64,000 nucleotides of DNA, from assembly GCF_024347195.1 (NCBI RefSeq), contig NZ_AP025281.1, forward strand, positions 1,736,001-1,800,000, given 5' to 3'. This document shows, piece by piece, positions 23,502 through 32,490 of this stretch. The notes under the pieces are model-generated. The model made no database searches, had not been told where the DNA came from, and saw only the letters and a program-made list of their open reading frames with translations. The stretch is from Aliamphritea hakodatensis. Its GTDB lineage: Bacteria > Pseudomonadota > Gammaproteobacteria > Pseudomonadales > Balneatricaceae. The position numbers were made by a program, and so were the translations under genes. Each line of letters starts with the position of its first letter. Within the stretch, counting starts at the first letter, position 1.

Positions 23502-24228
23502 TGAGCATCGTGCGTTTTTGGGATTGGCTGAGCTGTATTTGCGGCCTTATGGTTCGGGTGTGCCAGCGTCTCTTGTTGGTGATTTGTCAGAGTTAAAAAT
23601 CAGCCAAAGCCAGGATACGAAAAAGATTCCCGGTAAAAGTATTTTGTCTGGTGGAGCTGACGTTAAGACATATACACAGGTCAGTGATGTTTCTGTTCAG
23701 TTTACATTGACCAGTTGGCATCTGGATAACTTAAAACTGGCGCTGGGCGCAACCGAGATAGATCAGGCGGGTGGAACCGTGACTGATGAGTCTTTGGTTG
23801 CCGGTTATGGTTTGGTCATGCTGAAACACAAAGGGGCGAAATCGGTAGTATTAACCAGTTCCGATGGTTCCACTACTTATGAGGAGGGCAAGGATTATAC
23901 AGTGATGCCTTCTGGTCTGTTGATTCATAAGGGTGGCGCTATTAATGAAGCGGATAATCTTCTGGCAGACTATGAGCATCCGCCTAAGCAGGTTCTTCAG
24001 GGGCTGGTGACCAAAGGGAAGCAGTGGGAAATGTTGATTGACGGTATTAACCGTGCCGAAACGGATGACCAGTACTCAGTGCATCTGTTTAAGGTCGATA
24101 TTCCGCCTGTTAGTGATTTGGATTTGCTGACTGATGACTTCGGCAGTTTGACGTTAACGGGTACTGTGTTGAGTACTGGGCTGGGTAAGGCCGAGTCTGA
24201 TCACTACACGTATACTAAGATTGGTTAA
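23494..24228 (+). CDS. Major tail tube protein (gpV-like)
   Basis: 244 residues from GTG 23494. ELYLRPYGSGVPASLVGDLS, SVQFTLTSWHLDNLKLAL, a strand-rich middle and LTDDFGSLTLTGTVLSTGLG are typical of siphophage tube subunits that stack as hexamers around the tape measure. Its position directly before the chaperone gene supports the call. Confidence 0.8.
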   Translation: MSSEHRAFLGLAELYLRPYGSGVPASLVGDLSELKISQSQDTKKIPGKSILSGGADVKTYTQVSDVSVQFTLTSWHLDNLKLALGATEIDQAGGTVTDESLVAGYGLVMLKHKGAKSVVLTSSDGSTTYEEGKDYTVMPSGLLIHKGGAINEADNLLADYEHPPKQVLQGLVTKGKQWEMLIDGINRAETDDQYSVHLFKVDIPPVSDLDLLTDDFGSLTLTGTVLSTGLGKAESDHYTYTKIG

Positions 24229-24245
24229 TTTGAATTTACGGAGAT

Positions 24246-24272
24246 AAACCCGGCCTTGTGCCGGGTTTTTTT
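24246..24272 (+). terminator. Terminator-like hairpin after tail tube gene
   Basis: AACCCGGccttgtgCCGGGTT followed by TTTTT, ending at the next ATG. It may limit expression of the chaperones relative to the tube. Confidence 0.7.
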
Positions 24273-24596
24273 ATGCCTATGGAATTTAAGCAGGACGTGA
24301 CTATCGGTGAGCAAAAGGGAGTTGTGAAAGAGCTGTCTTTGGCTGATATCCGAAAGATGATGAAGGAAGAGGTGACTCAATCAGGAGACGATAGCCTGAG
24401 TGGTGTTGATGCGGTGATTGAGCAGTTGTTGATTCCTGGGGTGACGGTGCCGCAGCTGAAAGTGCTCACGGAAGGGTTTAATTTTGATGAAATGCGGCCT
24501 TCTGAGATTCATGAGTTAAAGCGAAAGTGTGAAGAGGTAAATCCGGATTTTTTTGCAATTCGCGAGATGGTTCAGGCGGTGGCTCGCGAGATGTAG
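24273..24596 (+). CDS. Tail assembly chaperone (gpG-like)
   Basis: 107 residues from ATG 24273 (ATG 24279 possible); the frame upstream is the terminator hairpin. MPMEFKQDVTIGEQKGVVKE, LSLADIRKMMKEE and a C-terminal SEIHELKRKCEEVNPDFFAI are typical of the G-type chaperone that coats the tape measure during tail assembly. A slippery T TTT TTT at 24548-24554 lies 42 bases before the stop, so a fraction should extend into a GT-like product. Confidence 0.75.
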   Translation: MPMEFKQDVTIGEQKGVVKELSLADIRKMMKEEVTQSGDDSLSGVDAVIEQLLIPGVTVPQLKVLTEGFNFDEMRPSEIHELKRKCEEVNPDFFAIREMVQAVAREM

Positions 24597-24721
24597 CAAG
24601 GGATTTAAAGTCGTTTGAGAAGAGTGTCCTTTCTCTGATTTGTGCTGGCCACCGTGATGCCTGGAGTTATTCGCCAGCGCTTTATCATGCTGCTGCGGAG
24701 CTTTTACATGGAAAAGAATGA
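24273..24721 (+). CDS. GT-like fusion made by predicted -1 frameshift
   Basis: After the slippery heptamer the -1 frame reads CNSRDGSGGSRDVARDLKSF, EKSVLSLICAGHRDAWSYSP and ALYHAAAELLHGKE before TGA at 24719-24721. The extension has no start codon of its own and looks like a helical tail-chaperone T domain. The product would be about 149 residues. It overlaps the tape measure start, as in lambda where GT is made by a -1 shift at a low rate. Confidence 0.7.
24548..24590 (+). promoter_or_regulatory. -1 ribosomal frameshift signal
   Basis: Slippery T TTT TTT (24548-24554) in the G frame, a short spacer, then a hairpin with stem TCGCGAG (24560-24566) and CTCGCGA (24583-24589), 16-base loop, plus a T-G pair below. 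Heptamer, spacer and stem follow the standard -1 design. Confidence 0.75.
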
Positions 24722-27700
24722 AGAAATCAGTATTGAGCTGCGTTTGTCTGAAGCGCAGTTCAAAAAGGCTTTAGAGAATAATTCAAAGCGTTACCGGAAA
24801 GCGTTGCAGGATATGGGGAATTCAGCGCGGTCTGAATCTCGAAAGATGAATGATGCGATGGCTGTGCTTGGTCATAAGTCTCATAAGTCTATACAGCGCG
24901 AAATTGATAAGACCAAGGCGGCTTACAACCGTATGGCTCGGGGTGGAGAGGTTTCAGCTCAGGAGCTTACAGCTGCGCATCAGGCTATGGTCCGTAAGGT
25001 TCAAAAGCTGGAGTCTCAGCTGGTCGTCAGTATGGAAAAGGTTCCGACGGCGGCGCAGGTGCAGGCTGAGAAAATCAGCAAGGCGATGGATGTGCTGGGT
25101 CATACTTCGCACAGCAAAATCCGGGCGCAGATCGAAGAAACCAAGGCGGCTTATCGGGTGTTAGCTGAAGCCGGCGAGTTGTCTGCAGATGAGATTGCTC
25201 TGGCATATGACAGCATGGTTCGCGATGTTGAAAAGCTTGAGTCTCGGTTGCAGAGAACGGTTGAGGAAATGCCAACGGCTGCTCAGGTTCAGGCTGAGAA
25301 AATCAGCAAAGCGATGGATGTTCTGGGACATACTTCGCACAGCAAAATCCGGGCGCAGATCGAAGAAACTAAGGCGGCTTATCGGGTGTTGGCTGAAGCC
25401 GGTGAGCTGTCTGCAGATGAGATTGCTCTGGCGTATGACAGCATGGTTCGCGATGTTGAAAAGCTTGAGTCTCGGTTGCAAAGAACAGTTGAGGAGGTGC
25501 CAACAGCTGCTCAGGTTCAGGCTGAGAAAATCAGCAAAGCGATGGATGTTCTGGGGCATACCTCGCATAGCAAGATCCGGGCGCAGATCGAAGAAACCAA
25601 GGCTGCATATAAATCGCTGGCTGATGCGGGTGATTTGTCTGCTGATGAGCTGGCGCTTGCTTATCAAAATATGACTGACAAGGTGGATCGCTTGCAGCGG
25701 TCTATGAAGCTTGAAACAAAAGAGGTAACTCAGGTTGTCCGGACCGAAGCTGATAAAACAGCTCGGGCTATGGAGTTGCTTGGCCATAAGCCGCACAGCA
25801 AGATTCGTCGGGAGATTGCTCAGACTCAGGCGGCATATAAGCGGCTGGCTGATGGCGGCACTCTTTCTGCTAAAGAGCTTTCCCAGGCGCATAAAAAAAT
25901 GAAAGCCGAAGTTGCCAGGCTGAAGGGGGAGGTTAATGGTGCTGCTGATGCCGGTTCCGGCCTTGGTTCTGTGTTGCAGGCGGCCGCTCTGGTGGCGGCA
26001 GGAGCGCAATTTACAGTCATGGTTAATGACTTGGCTAACCTGCGTCGTGAAATGGAGCAGGGGGCTGCTGTGGCGCTTTCGTCCACTGAGGAATATGAGA
26101 AGTTCATATATTCAGTGGGGGCTGTTACCGGCCTTCAGTCGGATAAGTTGGGCCAGATGCTGAAGGACGTTCAGGATAAGGTTGGTGACTTCCTGGCTAA
26201 TGACGGCGGTGAGTTTAAGGACTTCTTTGAAAAGGTCCAGGGCCGTGTTGATTTAACGGCTGAGTCTCTGTCCGGGTTGTCTTCTCAGCAGATTATTGAG
26301 CGTGTTGCGGATGCGATGGCTGTGGCCAATGTGCCGGCAACTCAGCAGGTTAATCTGTGGGAGGCATTGGGGGATGAGGCGGTGCGTGTGGGTATTGCGT
26401 ATACCGGCCAGCGGAAGGAGTTGGAGGCTTTGCGGGCTGAGTATGATCAGCTCAATCTGTCATTAAGTGAGCAGGACAGCGCAGTTCTGGAAGCGTTGGC
26501 GGTGAATATCAGTACCCTGGGTAAGGCTTGGGAAACAACAAAATCAGAGTTTGCGGCGGATTTGGCACCGAGTATCGGTGCGGCGCTGGATGAGCTGACC
26601 AAAATTATCCGGTCGACAGATGATGCTGTTGTGAGTCTTGATCTGCTTTCGAATGTTGCGGGTGGTGCTGGAGCTGGGGCGGCGGTGTTGGCGTTAACGG
26701 GTGTTGTTCGTGGTTTGAATTTTGCCTTTACAGCGCTGGCTGGGAACCCGATAGGCTTAGCGATTGCGGGTCTGACTTCTGCGGCGGTGTTCGCCTATAG
26801 CCAGATTAATGATGCCTTGATAGCGCAGCAGAAGTTGGTTGATATACCGACGGAGCAGGCGGCGTTATATCAGCAGTTGGCGGATAGTCAGCGGGCTTTT
26901 ATGCAGCTGAACCAGCAGGGTGCTGCTGAAGCTGTGGCCGGGATTCGTCAGCAGTATAACCTTGGGAAAATCAGTGCTGCAGAAGCGCTCCATCAGGTAG
27001 AAAAATTATCTGATCGCCGGGTCCAGTTGCTTGATGACCTGCAGAAGAAGCAGCAGGCGGCTGCGGGTCTGGAGGTTAAGCTGCAGGAAGAAGCAGCAAA
27101 GCAGGTTATTAAATCCAGTAAGGCCAGGGTGGCGGCGCTTGAGTCTGATATTAAGGGTTCGACGAAGCGGATAGAAACCTTTGCTAAAACGATAAAGGAT
27201 CTGACTGACCGTCAGTTGCTGGATCGGCAGACGGCTGAAGATCGTTTGCGTGAGATGGACCGGGAAAAGCTGACCGCTGAGGAGGCTGAAAAAGACCGAT
27301 TAAAGCAGTTGGGTGAGACTCTTGAGGCGTCACAAAAGGCGTTAGCGGAAGGGCATGAGGAAGAGGCTCGCCGCTACGCTGATAAAGCGTTACGTCAGGC
27401 TGAATCTATTGGTAAAGAAGATCTGTTGCGGGAGACGATTGAGAAAACCGCTGAGCTGAATGAAGAGGCTTATCAGCAGGAAATCCGCCGTGCAGAAGAG
27501 GCACAGGCAAAAGAGCAGACGCGGCAGCAGTCGTTGCGCACGGAGCTTAAGAAAACTGAGCAATCTTTGAAGGATGCGCGGGGCCAGTTGCGAAAGCTGG
27601 GCGATGAATTAGCAGAGGTCACCGGCGACGGAAAAACGCTGCAGATTAAGACGAATCTTAGTCAGGTCCGTGGCGAGGTTCAGCAGCTGCAGGCGGAGCT

Positions 27701-28169
27701 TAACCGGCTGTTTGGTACGAATTCCTCTATCACGTCAGCGCTGGGTCAGGTTGGCGGGCAGGTGGTGAAGCGTCAGGCCGGCGGGGTTATTCCCTGGGGG
27801 CCGCATTACACCGGCAGGATTCCGGGCTACGGTGGCGGGGATCGGGTAAAGCTGCTGGCTGAGCAAGGTGAGTACGTTTTAAGGAAAGAGGCGGTTGCGT
27901 TCTATGGTCAGGGGTTTATTGAGCGTCTGAATGCAATGTCCTTAGCCCCGTCAGCTGGTGATGTTGTCAGGCGGCAGGCGGGCGGGCCTGTGTCTGGTGA
28001 TGCTGTGCCTGTATCTGCGCCGGCTTCTTCTGGTGCAGAGTCGATTAATATCTATGTGCGCAAAGTTGTTGCGCCTGACGTTCGTTCCTTTGTGCGGGAG
28101 CTTGAGCAGCATTCTGCTGTTGAGCCGCTCAATATAAATATTTCCGATCGGAATATATCTCAAGGATAA
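24708..28169 (+). CDS. Tape measure protein with N-terminal 76-aa tandem repeats
   Basis: 1153 residues from ATG 24708 (GGAG at 24697-24700). Residues about 50-411 are five tandem 76-residue repeats beginning A-M-x-V/L-L-G-H, with a predicted helical structure. A hydrophobic region (about 620-680: GGAGAGAAVLALTGVVRGLN, IGLAIAGLTSAAVFAYSQI) is typical of tape measures and may enter the membrane. The rest is coiled-coil rich; the C-terminus has a Gly-rich GRIPGYGGGDRVKLLAEQGE, YVLRKEAV motif common in this family. It sets tail length. It follows the G/GT genes as expected. Confidence 0.9.
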   Translation: MEKNEEISIELRLSEAQFKKALENNSKRYRKALQDMGNSARSESRKMNDAMAVLGHKSHKSIQREIDKTKAAYNRMARGGEVSAQELTAAHQAMVRKVQKLESQLVVSMEKVPTAAQVQAEKISKAMDVLGHTSHSKIRAQIEETKAAYRVLAEAGELSADEIALAYDSMVRDVEKLESRLQRTVEEMPTAAQVQAEKISKAMDVLGHTSHSKIRAQIEETKAAYRVLAEAGELSADEIALAYDSMVRDVEKLESRLQRTVEEVPTAAQVQAEKISKAMDVLGHTSHSKIRAQIEETKAAYKSLADAGDLSADELALAYQNMTDKVDRLQRSMKLETKEVTQVVRTEADKTARAMELLGHKPHSKIRREIAQTQAAYKRLADGGTLSAKELSQAHKKMKAEVARLKGEVNGAADAGSGLGSVLQAAALVAAGAQFTVMVNDLANLRREMEQGAAVALSSTEEYEKFIYSVGAVTGLQSDKLGQMLKDVQDKVGDFLANDGGEFKDFFEKVQGRVDLTAESLSGLSSQQIIERVADAMAVANVPATQQVNLWEALGDEAVRVGIAYTGQRKELEALRAEYDQLNLSLSEQDSAVLEALAVNISTLGKAWETTKSEFAADLAPSIGAALDELTKIIRSTDDAVVSLDLLSNVAGGAGAGAAVLALTGVVRGLNFAFTALAGNPIGLAIAGLTSAAVFAYSQINDALIAQQKLVDIPTEQAALYQQLADSQRAFMQLNQQGAAEAVAGIRQQYNLGKISAAEALHQVEKLSDRRVQLLDDLQKKQQAAAGLEVKLQEEAAKQVIKSSKARVAALESDIKGSTKRIETFAKTIKDLTDRQLLDRQTAEDRLREMDREKLTAEEAEKDRLKQLGETLEASQKALAEGHEEEARRYADKALRQAESIGKEDLLRETIEKTAELNEEAYQQEIRRAEEAQAKEQTRQQSLRTELKKTEQSLKDARGQLRKLGDELAEVTGDGKTLQIKTNLSQVRGEVQQLQAELNRLFGTNSSITSALGQVGGQVVKRQAGGVIPWGPHYTGRIPGYGGGDRVKLLAEQGEYVLRKEAVAFYGQGFIERLNAMSLAPSAGDVVRRQAGGPVSGDAVPVSAPASSGAESINIYVRKVVAPDVRSFVRELEQHSAVEPLNINISDRNISQG
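24855..25941 (+). repeat. Five 228-bp tandem repeats inside the tape measure gene
   Basis: Units begin at 24855, 25083, 25311, 25539 and 25767 (the last is shorter). Units 2 and 3 are almost identical in DNA; units 1, 4 and 5 have diverged. Each encodes 76 residues with AMDVLGHTSHSKIRAQIEET and KAAYRVLAEAGELSADEIAL. This implies recent duplication that would lengthen the tail. Confidence 0.9.
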
Positions 28170-28172
28170 ATC

Positions 28173-28796
28173 ATGAATGTGTTGTTTAGTCATCTGCTGA
28201 ATGTGCAGAGGATGCCTCGTACGCGCTTTTTGGAAAAAGGTAGTGAGGTTGGCCTTGCCTGGGAGCAAGAAGTGTCAGGTGTGGCGCTGCTGGCGTCTAA
28301 GGGTGAGTTTGAATTGATCGCGTATATGGATGGAGTGGAGGTCTGGTCCGGGAGTATTGAGGTTGATGGTGATGTGCTTGTGCCGGTGCCTGATGTTGAT
28401 GCTGATCGGTGGCAGATTGCCGCTGTGCGGGATAGCTTTCTGACGGCTTTTTATCCTGGGTGTTTGGTTCATCTGACTAATCCGGATGTGCCGTTTACTT
28501 TCGGGCGGGTGGTGTCTGGCGTAGTAAACAAAACCATTGGTGGGGCTGTTTATAGCTCGGTCGATAGTTCGCGGCGTCAGGGCAGTTGGGGGATAGGGAA
28601 TATTCCTCTGGCTGAGTTGCCTGGTTGGCGGCAACTGGTGGACGCTACCAAGGGTGGTCGTCAGTCTTTTGTGGTTGAGGTGCCTGATCATGTTGAGCCG
28701 ACGCTGGTGCAGGCTGTGGGGTTGGCTGAGCCGGTTTTGCAGGATGTTGTCCGGGAAGTGTGTGCCGGTCAAATGACAGTTTCTGAGGTGGTATGA
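28173..28796 (+). CDS. Tail protein, unrecognised (tail-tip region)
   Basis: 207 residues, beta-rich, with YPGCLVHLTNPDVPFTFGRV, NKTIGGAVYSSVDSSRRQGS and a C-terminal EPTLVQAVGLAEPVLQDVVR. It lies between the tape measure and the large tip protein, where distal tail proteins are usually encoded. No family assigned. Overlaps the next gene by four bases. Confidence 0.6.
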   Translation: MNVLFSHLLNVQRMPRTRFLEKGSEVGLAWEQEVSGVALLASKGEFELIAYMDGVEVWSGSIEVDGDVLVPVPDVDADRWQIAAVRDSFLTAFYPGCLVHLTNPDVPFTFGRVVSGVVNKTIGGAVYSSVDSSRRQGSWGIGNIPLAELPGWRQLVDATKGGRQSFVVEVPDHVEPTLVQAVGLAEPVLQDVVREVCAGQMTVSEVV

Positions 28797-31711
28797 ATAC
28801 GTTAGATAATCAGTTGAAAGGGGCGGTTCAGTCTACACAGTTGGTTGTCTTGTTTGATCTGGACGGCCAGCGGTTAGCGGTCGGTAATCGTGCTGGAATG
28901 GTTGCCGGATTGGATGTCTTCGATGCTTTTAGCGTAAGCCCGGAAGTGCCTGAAACTGGCGGGTCTTTATCTTTGGTGGCTGATGCGTTGCCTGATTGGG
29001 TAAGCCGGTGTTACTGGAGTAACCGAAAGGCCAGTGTGTGGCGGTTGCCGGATCTGGCGCGTGACTTTGATAGGGATTTGTTGTTCTCAGGTGTAGTGTC
29101 TGAGGAGCCGGAGCTAACAAATGGTTTAATGCGCTTGCGTCTGGCGCTGCCTGCTTCCAGTCCTGTGCAGTTACCTGCTTATGGGGTGGTTGATAGCGAG
29201 ACTTATCCGACGGCGTTGTCTGTAGGTGATCAGGTGCCGGAAGTGTACGGTGAGCTGCGCGGTGAGCTGCTGAATACTCAGCAGCCGATTAGTCAGGTGC
29301 TGAGCGGTTTTGCCCGGGTTGGTGACCGGCAATTGCTTTTACAGAATGCTGAAGCGTTTCCGGCATCTGGCAGCGTCTGGGTGGATGGTCATAAGTATGA
29401 CTACAGCAGCCGGACAGATAAGGCGCTTCTCGGGGTTGAGGTGCTGGCTCCACATTATCAGGGAACGGCGGTGGCGCTTGATGGCGAGTGCCGTTTTCTG
29501 GCTGCAGGCAATGCCCTGGGGGTTTCGGATGTGCGGTCCGGCGATCAGCGGTTGTCGGGTTATCAGGTCAGTAATGGTCAGGTGGTTTTCCCTCGGTTGC
29601 CAGTTTTGCCGGAGCAGTTGGGGGAATACTCAGCGCAGCTGCAGTTTGACCAGGTGCATCCGGATAGCTCTGCCACTAACAGCGTGAACGCCATACAGGC
29701 GGCTACAGCGATTGAAACTGATATTCAGGCGCTTGATATGCCGCTGGTGATTGGTACGGGTGAGCAGGAGTTGACGCGCTCTGACGTGATCAATTTTCCG
29801 TTACCGGGTCAGGATCGAATTTTGCGGGCTGCGTATACCGTTCAGTACTCGGTCAGCAGTGATTTTCAGGGTGACGCGACGGTGATGATTGGCGGGCAAT
29901 TGGCTTGGGCGATGGAATCGGGCGCGGTTGTGTACGCCCCTGGTGAATTAACGTTTTCAAATCAGCAGGACAGTTCAAGTCTTGCGGTATTGATTCAGCG
30001 TGATTCAGGCGGGGCGGCTGTTGAGCTTACGGTGTCGGCGGCAGCCCGGACTCTGGTGCTGGGCAACCTCGATAATAATGCGTTTGCGACCGTTTCCCGT
30101 GATCAGTCCCTGGTGGTTGAGCAAACCACTGATAATCCCAACTACGGAAAAATTAACCGTGCCCGGCTGGCGGTTGAGTGGATGCCCACGGGGGCGCTGT
30201 CCGGATTGGCTGAGGTGCATTTTGCCGGGAAAAAGGTCGGCCTCCTCGATGCGCAGGTGCAGGGTGGGGGTTCTCAAAGCTTCAATATCAGCGCGGATGT
30301 GATTAGCCAGGGCAGTGCAAGTCTGGTCAGTCGGGATGTGGGTGGCTTGATCAGTCAGGCGGCGCAGATTCTGAATTCGCCTTCTGTGCAGTCGCAGACT
30401 TATGTTGCTTCCTATCAAGTGAGCAGTGGCGCGGGTCTGACGGCGCATAGACTGAATCTGAAAATAAAGCCCCCGGAAAATGTTCGGCCTGGCAATCATG
30501 CGGTGTGGTTTTATTCCGGTGATGGAGACTATGCGAATAGTGTTTCTATTTCTGATAGCGGAGGCCGGTCGGTGTCTCTGGTGGAAAATGGGGCAAAGAC
30601 CAGTGTGTTTTATGTCACTAGCGCTTCCCAAGTATGTGAGATATCTAACGAAATTGTCGAAGGTTTGATAGCGGGGAAGACGGCTGAAAATACGGTGCGT
30701 CCGACTTCTATCCGGGTTGAGTGGAATATTGACCCTATCGGCGTTCAGGGCGGTGGTGTCTCCGGTAGTCCTGCGCTGAATGATGGGCGAAGTTCTGTAT
30801 CAGGTGTGAATGTGCGGGCCAGGGTGAATAACTCCGGCAGCAGTGTTGTTGTCGATACCCCGGTACAGGCGCAGAGCATTATTAATCAGTTTGATTTGCC
30901 GGTATCTGACTGGGGGCAGTTAACCGATCAGCTTTCCGGTATCTGGTACAACGGCGGCGGTTCTGAGCAGTTGCGGATCTTTCGTTTCTGGTTGGTGGTT
31001 GATTATGAGGCCGTTAAGCAGGTGCCGGTTAAGGCGATGACGGCGCAGCTGAGTGATGCCCGGTCGAATCCTGTAGATGTATTGGCGGATCTGTATGGCC
31101 GGGTAGGTAAGCAGTTACATCCCGGCTGTGTGGCGGCTTTGCGTGGATGGTTCGAGCGGGCCGGCTGGCGCTTTGCCCGGCGGGTGGCTGATCGTCAGGA
31201 AGTGGCCCCGTTAATTGTTCGGGCGCTGGATCAGGCCGGGCTGATGGCTGCGGATACGCCTGAAGGGGTTTGGTTGTTACGGCTTCTGGATATTGGCGGT
31301 CCGCGTCGAGAGGTGCCTTATGACGATTGTTTGGCGCATCCGACTATTAGGTGTAAGCGGCCTGACAAGGCGTTTACACATCTACTGGTTAAGTGTGGTG
31401 AGCATGTAGTTCAGCGCACTCCAGAGAATAATCATTTCGCAGCAGTTGGCCGGCTTCAGGCTGGTGCTGATCGTCACTATGAAATTAATGCTGGTTGGCT
31501 ATCTGATGCCAAGTCAGCAGGGCTTTACGCGGATCTGAAAATGCAGCTTGGGGCAAGGCTGGGGAGAGTAACAGAACTGCCATTGCCTCATCCTTATGTG
31601 CTGATTCAGAAAGGCCATTTGGTTGTATTTGAGGAAGCGTTATGGCGCGTCCTAGACGTTAAAAAATCCCATTCAAAAATAATTGTTTCCATTGAGGAGT
31701 TGGTCGAATGA
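28793..31711 (+). CDS. Large tail tip/baseplate protein
   Basis: 972 residues, strand-rich. The N-terminal 200 residues (QLVVLFDLDGQRLAVGNRAG, GDQVPEVYGEL) and the C-terminal 250 (MTAQLSDARSNPVDVLADLY, HPYVLIQKGHLVVFEEALWR) look like a tip-hub framework; the middle (about 250-720) is a long Ser/Gly/Val-rich insertion of repeated beta domains. The family is not recognised by name; location and size indicate a central tip or host-recognition component. ATGA overlaps on both sides. Confidence 0.6.
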   Translation: MNTLDNQLKGAVQSTQLVVLFDLDGQRLAVGNRAGMVAGLDVFDAFSVSPEVPETGGSLSLVADALPDWVSRCYWSNRKASVWRLPDLARDFDRDLLFSGVVSEEPELTNGLMRLRLALPASSPVQLPAYGVVDSETYPTALSVGDQVPEVYGELRGELLNTQQPISQVLSGFARVGDRQLLLQNAEAFPASGSVWVDGHKYDYSSRTDKALLGVEVLAPHYQGTAVALDGECRFLAAGNALGVSDVRSGDQRLSGYQVSNGQVVFPRLPVLPEQLGEYSAQLQFDQVHPDSSATNSVNAIQAATAIETDIQALDMPLVIGTGEQELTRSDVINFPLPGQDRILRAAYTVQYSVSSDFQGDATVMIGGQLAWAMESGAVVYAPGELTFSNQQDSSSLAVLIQRDSGGAAVELTVSAAARTLVLGNLDNNAFATVSRDQSLVVEQTTDNPNYGKINRARLAVEWMPTGALSGLAEVHFAGKKVGLLDAQVQGGGSQSFNISADVISQGSASLVSRDVGGLISQAAQILNSPSVQSQTYVASYQVSSGAGLTAHRLNLKIKPPENVRPGNHAVWFYSGDGDYANSVSISDSGGRSVSLVENGAKTSVFYVTSASQVCEISNEIVEGLIAGKTAENTVRPTSIRVEWNIDPIGVQGGGVSGSPALNDGRSSVSGVNVRARVNNSGSSVVVDTPVQAQSIINQFDLPVSDWGQLTDQLSGIWYNGGGSEQLRIFRFWLVVDYEAVKQVPVKAMTAQLSDARSNPVDVLADLYGRVGKQLHPGCVAALRGWFERAGWRFARRVADRQEVAPLIVRALDQAGLMAADTPEGVWLLRLLDIGGPRREVPYDDCLAHPTIRCKRPDKAFTHLLVKCGEHVVQRTPENNHFAAVGRLQAGADRHYEINAGWLSDAKSAGLYADLKMQLGARLGRVTELPLPHPYVLIQKGHLVVFEEALWRVLDVKKSHSKIIVSIEELVE

Positions 31712-32481
31712 ATGCGTTAACGAACGAAGGTGAAGCCCTTGTTCTTAATCTGTTTCGCGGAGTGGATATTCCGGCCGGGACGAAGGTTGAGTTGGTCGCC
31801 TATACGGCGGTTAGTACGGATGATGATGGTGTGTCTCAGTCTGTTGAGGTCTCTGACACTGGTTACAGTCGTAAGGCGGTTACGTTCAATGATCCGGAAG
31901 CGGGCACAGCTGGTCGTCGTAAGTGCGTAAGTAATGTGGACGTTGAATTTGGCCCTTTCGACACAACAGGAGGTCAGATTACCAGTTACGGCATTGCGGT
32001 AGATGATGTTGTTGTTATTCGAGGGTTGGCAACCACCCCGAAAGATATTGTGAAGGGCGGTGTTATTAAAGTTAAGGCCGGTGAGTTGTATCCGTCTTTG
32101 CGCGGGGCTTCTGATTCGTTTCTTGATGCCGTTTTGAATTATGTCTGTAAGGGGCATGCGGTGACGGCTCCGGAATCGGTACATGCTGGCTTATTCAGCG
32201 ATGCGGGCGAGTTGGCTGATCCGGGTTGCAGCCGCTTGCCGGTTGTGTTTAACGCCCCGCAGCCGGATCAGGATAGTTCGGCGCTAACTATTTCAAACCA
32301 GCAGGGCGGTTCATGGGTGGCCACTGAGGATTGGCCATTAGTCAACCGTGGAAAGTTGTTTGATCAGGCGGGAAATGAGCTGGCTGTTCTGGTGTTTCCT
32401 GTGGAGATGAATCTGACAAATTATGCTGCTGGTGATGAGCTGATTCTGGCTGCGGGTCTGATTGTTATTAAAGTGGGGTAA
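31708..32481 (+). CDS. Tail structural protein, unrecognised
   Basis: 257 residues. LTNEGEALVLNLFRGVDIPA, YAVSTDDDGVSQ-like polar loop, GQITSYGIAVDDVVVIRGLA and a C-terminal NYAAGDELILAAGLIVIKVG. It is beta-rich, without signal peptide. Coupled to the tip gene (ATGA) and followed by fibre-like genes; probably part of the tip or fibre base. Confidence 0.55.
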   Translation: MNALTNEGEALVLNLFRGVDIPAGTKVELVAYTAVSTDDDGVSQSVEVSDTGYSRKAVTFNDPEAGTAGRRKCVSNVDVEFGPFDTTGGQITSYGIAVDDVVVIRGLATTPKDIVKGGVIKVKAGELYPSLRGASDSFLDAVLNYVCKGHAVTAPESVHAGLFSDAGELADPGCSRLPVVFNAPQPDQDSSALTISNQQGGSWVATEDWPLVNRGKLFDQAGNELAVLVFPVEMNLTNYAAGDELILAAGLIVIKVG

Positions 32482-32490
32482 GGTGGGTCT

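Noticed and set aside
24855..25941. Regularly spaced repeats as a possible CRISPR array
   Set aside because: The repeats are contiguous 228-bp coding units in the tape measure frame, without spacers. No cas genes were seen.
25161..26009. Long minus-strand open frame (282 codons) opposite the tape measure repeats
   Set aside because: It exists only because the repeat unit lacks stops in that frame; its sequence repeats with the same 76-codon period and has no ribosome site or context.
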